From Pectinatus brassicae (lineage in GTDB: Bacteria; Bacillota; Negativicutes; Selenomonadales; Selenomonadaceae): 64,000 nt of DNA. This document shows, in pieces, positions 42,712 to 51,091 of the stretch. Below the pieces are notes generated by a model. It was not told the origin of the DNA, searched no databases, and saw nothing but the letters and a program-made list of their open reading frames with translations. The stretch covers positions 1-64,000 of the forward strand of contig NZ_JACHFH010000010.1 of assembly GCF_014201835.1 (NCBI RefSeq). The letters run 5' to 3'. The position numbers and the translations under genes are program-made. Numbering within the stretch: position 1 is the first letter of the stretch; each line of letters starts with the position of its first letter.

Positions 42712-43971
42712 TTGCCGGAAAAAATTTTTGCCATAAAGGGAGATATAATCTTTACAGAAACGAATAAGCAGTTTTCAACTTATTTACAGAGCTTTCTTGT
42801 AATAAAGGATGGTATTGTAGAAGGCATATATAAAATACTGCCGGAAAAATTCAATGGGATTTCTGTAAGCGATAAGGGGCATGCACTTATATTACCGGGA
42901 TTTATTGATTTGCATACGCATGCGGCACAATTTAATCAGCTTGGTATGGGCATGGATTATAAATTAATTGATTGGCTGTCATCATATACCTTTAAAGAAG
43001 AAGAAAGATTCAGCAGCGAAAAGTATGCAGAGAAAATTTATCGGGCATTTGCTGAAGAATTAATTAATTGCGGTACTACAAGCGCGGTTATATTTTCAAC
43101 AATTCATAAGAATAGCTGTGATATATTATGCCGCATACTACAGGAGAAAAAAATACCAGCATACGTTGGTAAGGTTAATATGGATGTAAATTGTCCGTCT
43201 TTTCTTTGTGAAAATACGGCTGAATCATTGCAGGAAACAGAAGAGTTTATTAATAAGTGGAAAGATAATTTATTGATAAAGCCGATTATTACGCCGCGCT
43301 TTGCACCAACAAGTTCAAGAGAACAATTAAAGGGTTTAGGTGATTTAGCAGTAAAATATAATTTGCCGGTGCAATCACATTTGGCAGAAAATAAGGCTGA
43401 AATTGCCTGGGTAAATGAACTTTTTCCTGAATGCGGAGCATATTATAAAGTATATGAGCAGTATAATTTATATGGGCAGACGAAAACATTGATGGCACAT
43501 TGTATTCATTTGACTGATGCAGAAATTAAGCATTTAGCAAAAATTGATGTAATGCCAGTGCATTGTCCTGATTCCAACATGAATTTAACAAGCGGGATTA
43601 TGCCAGCAAGAAAAATGCTTAATGAGGGGATAAATATAGGTTTGGGCAGCGATATTGGTGCGGGACATGAGCTATTCATGCCTAATGTTATGGTGCGGGC
43701 TATACAGTCTTCTAAAATATATAATATGCAGCATAATGAATATAAACCATTATCACTGGCAGAAGTATTTTATATGGCGACAAAGGGCTGCGGAAAATTC
43801 TTTGATAATCGCGGCAGCTTGGAAAATGGTTATCAGGCTGATTTTTTAGTTATTGATCTGCCGGAATATAAACAAAATGCTTCTTTAGAGGAACGACTGG
43901 CATATTTTGTATATAGCGGAGAGAAAAAATATATAAAAGAATGTTATGCTAATGGCAAGAAAATTTCATGA
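42712..43971 (+). CDS. guaD: Guanine deaminase
   Basis: This 419-residue amidohydrolase deaminates guanine to xanthine. The metal-binding FIDLHTH (His68, His70) is followed by FNQLGMGMDYKLIDWLSSYTF, which is highly characteristic of guanine deaminases. QSHLAENKAEI (His223), MAHCIHLTDAEI and GLGSDIGAGHELFM (Asp ligand) complete the site. Start is TTG with AAGGAG eight bases upstream. It is monocistronic between a divergent gap and a long hairpin terminator. It belongs to purine salvage or use as a nitrogen source. Confidence 0.93.
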   Translation: MPEKIFAIKGDIIFTETNKQFSTYLQSFLVIKDGIVEGIYKILPEKFNGISVSDKGHALILPGFIDLHTHAAQFNQLGMGMDYKLIDWLSSYTFKEEERFSSEKYAEKIYRAFAEELINCGTTSAVIFSTIHKNSCDILCRILQEKKIPAYVGKVNMDVNCPSFLCENTAESLQETEEFINKWKDNLLIKPIITPRFAPTSSREQLKGLGDLAVKYNLPVQSHLAENKAEIAWVNELFPECGAYYKVYEQYNLYGQTKTLMAHCIHLTDAEIKHLAKIDVMPVHCPDSNMNLTSGIMPARKMLNEGINIGLGSDIGAGHELFMPNVMVRAIQSSKIYNMQHNEYKPLSLAEVFYMATKGCGKFFDNRGSLENGYQADFLVIDLPEYKQNASLEERLAYFVYSGEKKYIKECYANGKKIS

Positions 43972-43975
43972 GTAT

Positions 43976-44024
43976 AATAAATAAAGACTGTATGCCATAA
44001 ATCAGCATACAGTCTTTATTTATT
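43976..44024. terminator. Long bidirectional terminator
   Basis: A perfect 20-bp stem with a nine-base loop (43996-44004) has A-rich and T-rich outer ends, so it should stop guaD transcription and the converging glycogen operon. It overlaps the stop codon at 44023 by two bases. Confidence 0.9.
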
Positions 44025-47000
44025 ACCGATTATATTTTTCTACGAGCTTAGCTAAATATTCAGCCTGATTATTATCAGGCTGCTGCAGTAACTGCCATTG
44101 CCAGTTAGTTCCTACTGTACCTGGCAAATTCATACGGGCAGAAGCATCAAGCCGCAGAACATCCTGTAAGGGCAGTATAGCAATACGACCATTGCTGGCA
44201 TAAGCGTATTTTATGAGCTTATTGCAAAGTTTAACATTAATATCGTTATCAGAATCAGTTACATCTATATTCAGGTGAGCCGATAAAATTGCCTTGGTTT
44301 CAGCATCAAGGTCATTTTTCAGCCAGCCGATAGTTGTATTATTATCATGTGTTCCTGTATAAACGATATTATTATTGGAGCAGACAAAACCAATATTTTT
44401 AAACTCACTGGGATATAATTCAAATTGCAGAACTTTCATGCCGGGAAAATCACAGTCATTCTTTAATTTTTCTACATCAGCAGTAATCAGGCCAAGATCT
44501 TCGGCAATAATGGGAAGATGGCCTAGCTGTTGTTTTATAGAAGTAAAAAATTCGTTGCCTGGGCCATCCTGCCAAAAACCATCACGAGCAGTTTTAGCAT
44601 TGCCGTCAACAACCCAGTAAGCAGCAAAACCACGAAAATGATCAATGCGGATTACATCGACAATTTTATGCAGTGTAGAAAAACGTTCTATCCACCAGCT
44701 GTAATTGTCTTTTTTCATTACATCCCACAAATAATGAGGGTTGCCCCACAACTGGCCATCAGCACTAAAATAGTCGGGTGGCACGCCGGCAATTGTCTTG
44801 GGCGAACCATCAGCATCGAGATTAAAAAATTCCTGATGCGCCCAAACATCAGCACTGTCATGTGATGGAAAAATAGGCAGGTCACCAATTATGCGTATGT
44901 TTTTGGAATTAGCATATTTTTTTAGTTTTATCCATTGTTTGAAAAAAATATATTGCACAAATTTTATATAATTCATTTTATTTTGCTGTTCTTTTTGAGC
45001 ATTAGACAGAGCTGTTTTATCACGAAATTTTAATTCTTTTGGCCAGCTAGTCCAGGCAGAATTATTATAATGTTCTTTTAGCGCAATAAATAAAGCATAA
45101 TCATCAAGCCAATATTTTTGCTGTGCACAAAAATCATTATAATTAGTATCAGGGGAAAATTTATTAAAGGCTTTTTGTAATAATAATTTTTTTTGTTTTT
45201 CTACAGCAGGAAAATCAATGTACTTAGTATTGGTGATTTTATAAGCGTCTGCTGAATCTAATAAGCCAATTTTTACTAATTCATCTGGAGAAATAAGTAA
45301 ATAATTACCAGCAAATACTGAAGATGACTGATACGGTGAAGCTCCATAGCCTACTGGTGTTAATGGCAATACCTGCCAGTATTTCTGCTTGGCTGTTTGC
45401 AGCCAGTCAATGAAATTAAAAGCAGTCATGCCAAGGTCACCAATGCCATAAGGTGATGGCAGACAGGTTGGATGCAGTAATATGCCGCAGGAACGATTGT
45501 TAACATTGGATTTATCAACCTGATGTAAAATTTCAGCTGATAGAGCACTGACAGTAATTTTTAAGATATTATTTTGCAAATGAATATTATCTTTGTTGGA
45601 AAGTATAAATTCCAACTCATCATAACAAAGTCCATGTAAATCAATTTCTACTGGAATATTTTCATTTCTACTGCGATTTATTATTATCAAAAAAGCATCG
45701 TTCTTAGCCTTATGACCAAAGATGTCCTTATTATTTCTTATGCAGCGTAAATAAGCAATAATAGTATTGGATTCATAGACAAATAATAATTCACCTGTTT
45801 GCAGAGCAATATTTTCATTGCGCAGCTTAATTAATTTTTTAAACCAATCCCTCAGATATAGATTAGGGGAATCTTGTTTATCTGGTGTATCGTCCCATTT
45901 ATAAGGTGCACGGTTATAGGGATCACGAAATCCCTGCATGCCAATTTCATCGCCGTAATATATTGAAGGAACGCCAGGGAAGGTCAACTGCCATAAAGCA
46001 GCTATTTTGCTGCGATTCATGCCAAGCTGGTAGTGGTTTTCGTCAAGATGGTAGCGTGATTGGATGATGGCCGGCATGCCGTCATAAAAGGAGGCTTCTC
46101 CCAAAAGTGTTATAATACGTTCTACATCATGGCTGCCAACAAGATTCATCATAGCATAGTAGTTTTGGGCAGGATAGTTTTCCTTTTGACTTGATAAGCG
46201 TTTAATAGTATCAAATCCGGAAATATAGCCTAATAGAAAGTCAAGTACAATACGGCGGAAGGGATAATTCATGGCTGAATCCATTTCATAACCGCATAAA
46301 TATTCACGGGCAACCCCATAACTTACTTTATTAGAGGCATCTTCCCAAACTTCGCCAATCATTATGGCATCTGGATCAATATCCTTTAGTGTTCTATAAA
46401 AATTACGAGAAAATTTTTGCGGCAATTCATCAATTACATCAAGTCGCCATCCACTGATACCGCTTTTAGACCAATGTTTTATGACACTGTTTTCACCATT
46501 TATGATGAAATTCATATAAGAGTCAGTGGTTTCGTTTACATTGGGAAGAGTATGAAATCCCCACCAGCTGTCATATTCATGAGGATAATTATGAAAGGAA
46601 TACCAGGAATAATAAGGAGAGGCTTGTGATTGATAGGCACCAATGGAAGGGTAATTATTATCACGGTTGAAATAAATACTATCACTGCCAGTATGGCTGA
46701 ACACACCATCGATAATTATATTTATTCCTATATCTTTAGCCGTTTGACAAAGATCAATGAATTCGTCATTAGTACCCAAAATGGGATCAATGTTATTATA
46801 ATTACCAGTATCATAGCGATGATTACTGGCTGCTTCAAAAATAGGATTTAAGTAAATTACCGATATACCCAGTTCTTTTAAATAGCTGAGTTTTTCTTTG
46901 ATGCCGGCAATGTTACCACCGAAGAAATCATAGGTGATAATTTCTTTGGTATCAGGGTCTTTGTAATAACAGGGTTGATCATTCCAATCGGCATGGTATA

Positions 47001-47481
47001 CAGCATTCTTCTTAGGTATAATACTATTTCCCTGACGATAAAATCGATCGGGAAATATTTGATACATTATAGTATGTTTAAACCAATCAGGTGTTACTGC
47101 GTCAAACCGATAAACAGTTATTTGAAATGAAGGTGGAACCTGTTCGTAAATATTACCTTTTCCACCCGAGTGTTCAGGTGTATTACCATAAAACAATGTT
47201 TGTTTTTCACTTTCAATGATAAAATAGTACCATAGTAAACAGCCCCGCTTGGGAGTGGCTATTTGGGCAAAATAATGTTGAGGATTTGTCGGTGAGTGTG
47301 TTAAAACGATCATTTTTTCACCGGCGATATCCTGCCAAAGCCGCAGTGAAACAGATTTTATTGGTTCGGTGATATTAATATCAATACCCAAATATAAAGA
47401 GGTATCTGTAGCTACCGCTCCAGTGGGGTAACGATAATAAGGATTGTGGGAATTATGAAATAATAAATTTGCTTCCGACAA
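44023..47481 (-). CDS. GH13 amylase/neopullulanase fused to 4-alpha-glucanotransferase (GH77)
   Basis: One 1152-residue protein joins two glycogen-degrading enzymes. Residues 1 to ~120 form a beta-rich N-terminal module as in neopullulanase/cyclomaltodextrinase. The GH13 barrel follows, with DGVFSHTG (Asp258), GWRLDVIDE (nucleophile Asp348), IGEVWED (Glu377) and GSHDVER (Asp452). From ~664 a complete MalQ-type GH77 domain begins with GILLHPTCLPSPYGIGDLG and carries RIDHFRGF (Asp947), IAEDLG (Glu994) and GTHDNNT (Asp1046). All catalytic acids are intact. The start is TTG after a perfect AAGGAGGTGA. It is the last gene of the glycogen operon. Debranching or trimming by GH13 and redistribution by GH77 would handle limit dextrins left by GlgP. 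No secretion signal is present. Confidence 0.9.
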   Translation of the reverse strand: MSEANLLFHNSHNPYYRYPTGAVATDTSLYLGIDINITEPIKSVSLRLWQDIAGEKMIVLTHSPTNPQHYFAQIATPKRGCLLWYYFIIESEKQTLFYGNTPEHSGGKGNIYEQVPPSFQITVYRFDAVTPDWFKHTIMYQIFPDRFYRQGNSIIPKKNAVYHADWNDQPCYYKDPDTKEIITYDFFGGNIAGIKEKLSYLKELGISVIYLNPIFEAASNHRYDTGNYNNIDPILGTNDEFIDLCQTAKDIGINIIIDGVFSHTGSDSIYFNRDNNYPSIGAYQSQASPYYSWYSFHNYPHEYDSWWGFHTLPNVNETTDSYMNFIINGENSVIKHWSKSGISGWRLDVIDELPQKFSRNFYRTLKDIDPDAIMIGEVWEDASNKVSYGVAREYLCGYEMDSAMNYPFRRIVLDFLLGYISGFDTIKRLSSQKENYPAQNYYAMMNLVGSHDVERIITLLGEASFYDGMPAIIQSRYHLDENHYQLGMNRSKIAALWQLTFPGVPSIYYGDEIGMQGFRDPYNRAPYKWDDTPDKQDSPNLYLRDWFKKLIKLRNENIALQTGELLFVYESNTIIAYLRCIRNNKDIFGHKAKNDAFLIIINRSRNENIPVEIDLHGLCYDELEFILSNKDNIHLQNNILKITVSALSAEILHQVDKSNVNNRSCGILLHPTCLPSPYGIGDLGMTAFNFIDWLQTAKQKYWQVLPLTPVGYGASPYQSSSVFAGNYLLISPDELVKIGLLDSADAYKITNTKYIDFPAVEKQKKLLLQKAFNKFSPDTNYNDFCAQQKYWLDDYALFIALKEHYNNSAWTSWPKELKFRDKTALSNAQKEQQNKMNYIKFVQYIFFKQWIKLKKYANSKNIRIIGDLPIFPSHDSADVWAHQEFFNLDADGSPKTIAGVPPDYFSADGQLWGNPHYLWDVMKKDNYSWWIERFSTLHKIVDVIRIDHFRGFAAYWVVDGNAKTARDGFWQDGPGNEFFTSIKQQLGHLPIIAEDLGLITADVEKLKNDCDFPGMKVLQFELYPSEFKNIGFVCSNNNIVYTGTHDNNTTIGWLKNDLDAETKAILSAHLNIDVTDSDNDINVKLCNKLIKYAYASNGRIAILPLQDVLRLDASARMNLPGTVGTNWQWQLLQQPDNNQAEYLAKLVEKYNR

Positions 47482-47500
47482 AAAATCACCTCCTTAATTC

Positions 47501-47538
47501 TAGAAAAGATGCATATAAATTTAAATGCACCTTTTCTA
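47501..47538 (-). other. Hairpin between glgA and the GH13-GH77 gene
   Basis: On the minus strand TAGAAAAGGTGCAT pairs with ATGCATCTTTTCTA (one G-T wobble) around ten A/T bases. No T-run follows, so it is more likely an mRNA-processing or stability element, or a weak attenuator, than a full terminator. Confidence 0.5.
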
Positions 47539-47555
47539 AAGCATAATGTTTTAAC

Positions 47556-49007
47556 TTACTTGCTGGCTAATTTGCTATATATTTCTTTATATTGTTTAGC
47601 AGAGCTAGACCAGCTGTAGTCTGATTTCATGGCATTTTCTAAAATACGGCGGCGTAAAATAATATCACTGCCTTTTTCTAGTGAGCGTTTTATGGAATAG
47701 AGGAGTTCATGGGCATTATAATTATTGAAGGTGAAGCCATTACCAGTATTTACATAGCTGTCATAAGGCTCAATAGTATCACGCAATCCTCCTACAGCAT
47801 GAACGATTGGAAGTGCTCCATAGCGCAGTGCTACCATTTGACCAATACCACACGGTTCATAGCGCGATGGCATTAAAAATAAACTTGAAGCAGCATAGAT
47901 TTGATGAGCCAGCTTGTTATCAAAAGTTGTTGTTACGGAAACTTTTTTTGGGAAGCGCCACTGCAATCCATGAAACCAGTCTTCATATTTTTGGTCACCA
48001 GTGCCTAGTAAGACGAACTGAACATTCTCATATTGTAAAAGTTCGTCCAATATGCGTATTAATAAATCAAGTCCTTTGGCTTCTACTAAGCGGGAAACAA
48101 ATGAGATTATAGGAGTTTTTCTTTCTATAGGCAGTCCTAGTCTTTTTTGCAGGGCAACCTTATTTTCTATTTTTTTCTCTAAAGCATTAGAAATATCGTA
48201 ATTAGCAGTTAAGTAAGGGTCTGTTTTGGGATCATATTCGGTATAATCTATACCGTTAACAATGCCTGTTAAATCGTTTTTACGTGTACGTAAGATACCA
48301 TCTAATTGTTCACCAAAATATGGCGTTTGTATTTCCTGGGCATAAGTATTACTGACAGTAGTAACAGCGTCAGCATAAATGATACCAGCCTTCATAAAAT
48401 TAATATTATTATAAAATTCAAAATCACCATTAATAAAATAATTATCGTCAAGACCTAAAACATCAGTAAGCATATATCTAGGGAATATTCCCTGATATTT
48501 TAAATTATGGATGGTATAAACAGTTTTTATTTTACTGTAATGACTATTATCACTGTAATTTAATTTTAGATATACACTTACAAGACTGGTATGCCAATCG
48601 TTTAAATTTATTACATCGGGATAAAATTTAATGACAGGCAGCATTTCTAAAATAGCACGGCTGAAAAAAGAAAATCGTTCTGCATCATCATCATAGCCAT
48701 AGTAACCATGATAGTCATCACGTTTAAAATAATCTTCGTTATCAATAAAATAGAAAGTGATGCCATTATATTCCAATGTGTCAATACCAAGATATTTTTC
48801 CCGCCAAGCAATTTTTATCGTACCAGAATAGATATGTTTCATTTGTTTACGGTATTTTTCAGCGATTAAGCTGTATTTAGGCAGTACCACGCGGACATCA
48901 ATGCCCTGTTGTTTTAATTCTTTGGGCAAAGAACCGGCAACATCGCCTAAACCGCCAGTTTTAACGAATGGAGCTGCTTCTGAAGCTGCATAGAGAAGTT
49001 TCAACAT
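47556..49007 (-). CDS. glgA: Glycogen synthase GlgA
   Basis: GlgA extends glycogen from ADP-glucose. The 483-residue GT5 enzyme has the ADP-glucose-binding KTGGLGDVAGSLPKEL near the N-terminus (residue ~18), LNDWHTSLV, the VNGIDYTEYDP hinge and SRYEPCGIGQM near residue 380. Length matches bacterial GlgA (~480). AGGGGGA lies nine bases before the ATG. It follows glgB after 15 bases. Confidence 0.96.
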   Translation of the reverse strand: MLKLLYAASEAAPFVKTGGLGDVAGSLPKELKQQGIDVRVVLPKYSLIAEKYRKQMKHIYSGTIKIAWREKYLGIDTLEYNGITFYFIDNEDYFKRDDYHGYYGYDDDAERFSFFSRAILEMLPVIKFYPDVINLNDWHTSLVSVYLKLNYSDNSHYSKIKTVYTIHNLKYQGIFPRYMLTDVLGLDDNYFINGDFEFYNNINFMKAGIIYADAVTTVSNTYAQEIQTPYFGEQLDGILRTRKNDLTGIVNGIDYTEYDPKTDPYLTANYDISNALEKKIENKVALQKRLGLPIERKTPIISFVSRLVEAKGLDLLIRILDELLQYENVQFVLLGTGDQKYEDWFHGLQWRFPKKVSVTTTFDNKLAHQIYAASSLFLMPSRYEPCGIGQMVALRYGALPIVHAVGGLRDTIEPYDSYVNTGNGFTFNNYNAHELLYSIKRSLEKGSDIILRRRILENAMKSDYSWSSSAKQYKEIYSKLASK

Positions 49008-49022
49008 AAGAATGATCCCCCT

Positions 49023-51050
49023 TTAATTTTTATGTTGATATTTATTATTGTGTTTTCTTTTATGTTTATGATGTTTATTGGTTTTATATTCAGTAACATT
49101 ACTTATTGGCAAATCAACCACTGGGTGATTTAATTCAGCAGTTATTTGAGGAGTTTTTTTTATCCGTAAATAGACAGCACCCAGCGGCGGAATACTTAAT
49201 GAAATTGATTGCGGTTGATTATTCCAAGGATGGGCAGTGCTTTCAATGAGCGTATTATTTATTACATTGGATCCGCCAAATTCGGCAGCATCGCTATTGA
49301 AAATTTCCTGATATGTGCCAGCGATTGGAATGCCAATACGATAGCTATGGTGAACTTCTGGCGTGAAATTGCAAATAACAATAATACAATCATCAGTATT
49401 TTTGGCTTTGCGCATAAAGGAAATTACACTATTGTCAGAATCATTACAATTAAGCCAGGCAAAACCATGCCAGTCAAAATCAATTTCCCATAAAGCTGGC
49501 GAATCTAAATATAACTTATTAAGACATTGGGAGTAATTGCTCATTTTAGTATGCATAGGATAATTTTTTACTAAATGCCAATCAAGACTGTCATCGTAAT
49601 TCCATTCAATAAATTGCCCAAATTCACTGCCCATGAATAAAATTTTTTTGCCGGGATGACTCATCCAATAGGCAAAAAACAAGCGCAAGCCAGCAAATTT
49701 TTGCCAATAATCTCCTGGCATTTTTTCAATAAGTGAGCATTTACCATGGACTACTTCATCATGGGATAAGGGCAGAACAAAATTTTCTGAAAAGGCATAC
49801 ATTAAGGAAAAGGTTATTTTGTCATGATGCCATTTACGATGAATAGGATCCAAGCTGATATATTTTAGCATATCATTCATCCAGCCCATATTCCATTTAT
49901 AATTGAAGCCTAAGCCACCCATGTAAACAGGTTTACTAATTAATGGCCATGAAGTTGATTCTTCAGCAATCATCAGAGCTTGTGGGAAATATTTGAAAAC
50001 AGCTTCATTTAATTTGTGGATAAAATCAACGGCTTCAAGATTGCCATTGCCGCCATATTTATTGGGACACCATTCGCCATCATTTCTTTGATAATCAAGA
50101 TACAGCATATTAGCAACAGCATCGATTCTCAGGCCGTCAATATGAAACTCTTTAAGCCAGAATATAGCATTGGAAATTAAAAAACTATGCACTTCAGTGC
50201 GTCCATAATCGAAATTGGTAGTGCCCCATTGCTTGTTTTCACGTCGTTGTTTGTTGTCAGATTCGTATAATGTTTCTCCGTCAAATCGACGTAATCCTTG
50301 TGCATCATTGCAAAAATGACCAGGCGCCCAATCCATTATTATGCCTATGTTATTTTGATGGGCGGTGTCGACAAGGTAACGAAAATCATCAGGTGTACCA
50401 TAGCGGCTGGTTACAGCATAATAACCAGTGGCCTGATAGCCCCAGGATCCATCAAAGGGATGTTCATATAATGGCATAAATTCAATGTGGGTATAATGCA
50501 TTTCTTTTACATATTTGATTAGCGTATCGGCAGCATCACGATACGAAATATAGTTATTTTCCAGTGTTCTGCGCCATGAACCTAAATGTACTTCATATAT
50601 CAGCATGGGCGAAGTATAGGAATTATGCAATTTTTTTTGTTCGAACCATTCACTGTCATGCCAGGAATAATTTGCTAAATTATAAGTACGTGAAGCAGTA
50701 GCAGGTTTTTTTTCGGAAAAAAAAGCATAAGGGTCGGCTTTATAAATAAATTCATCGCTATTTTGCGGCAAAATAGCATATTTATATAAAGCCCCTTCTT
50801 TAATATGCGGAATAAATATTTCCCATATTTCACTGTCAGCATTTTTGTGCATAGGATGACAATCAATCTGCCAATCATTAAAATCGCCAACGACACTTAT
50901 TTTTCTGGCATGAGGGGCCCAAACAACAAACCGAACACCATCAATATTATTTTCTTTGATAAAATGAGCACCAAACAGTCCATAAGAATGAAAGTTAGTA
51001 CCTTGATGATATAAATAAGTATCATATGGTTTTAAACTTGATGTTATCAT
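49023..51050 (-). CDS. glgB: 1,4-alpha-glucan branching enzyme GlgB
   Basis: GlgB makes the alpha-1,6 branches of glycogen. The 675-residue protein has an N-terminal CBM48 (FVVWAPHARKISVVGDFNDW), the GH13 barrel with DWAPGHF, GLRIDAVAN (nucleophile Asp310), IAEEST (Glu363) and LSHDEVVHGK, and the C-terminal all-beta domain. The last 18 residues are an unusual Lys/His/Asn-rich tail (NKHHKHKRKHNNKYQHKN) not expected in GlgB. The ATG at 51050 has GGAG ten bases upstream; a longer frame from 51119 would overlap glgP and lacks a ribosome-binding site. Confidence 0.95.
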   Translation of the reverse strand: MITSSLKPYDTYLYHQGTNFHSYGLFGAHFIKENNIDGVRFVVWAPHARKISVVGDFNDWQIDCHPMHKNADSEIWEIFIPHIKEGALYKYAILPQNSDEFIYKADPYAFFSEKKPATASRTYNLANYSWHDSEWFEQKKLHNSYTSPMLIYEVHLGSWRRTLENNYISYRDAADTLIKYVKEMHYTHIEFMPLYEHPFDGSWGYQATGYYAVTSRYGTPDDFRYLVDTAHQNNIGIIMDWAPGHFCNDAQGLRRFDGETLYESDNKQRRENKQWGTTNFDYGRTEVHSFLISNAIFWLKEFHIDGLRIDAVANMLYLDYQRNDGEWCPNKYGGNGNLEAVDFIHKLNEAVFKYFPQALMIAEESTSWPLISKPVYMGGLGFNYKWNMGWMNDMLKYISLDPIHRKWHHDKITFSLMYAFSENFVLPLSHDEVVHGKCSLIEKMPGDYWQKFAGLRLFFAYWMSHPGKKILFMGSEFGQFIEWNYDDSLDWHLVKNYPMHTKMSNYSQCLNKLYLDSPALWEIDFDWHGFAWLNCNDSDNSVISFMRKAKNTDDCIIVICNFTPEVHHSYRIGIPIAGTYQEIFNSDAAEFGGSNVINNTLIESTAHPWNNQPQSISLSIPPLGAVYLRIKKTPQITAELNHPVVDLPISNVTEYKTNKHHKHKRKHNNKYQHKN

Positions 51051-51091
51051 TTGGTAGGTTCTCCATTTCCTATTATAGAATTGTGCTGTAT

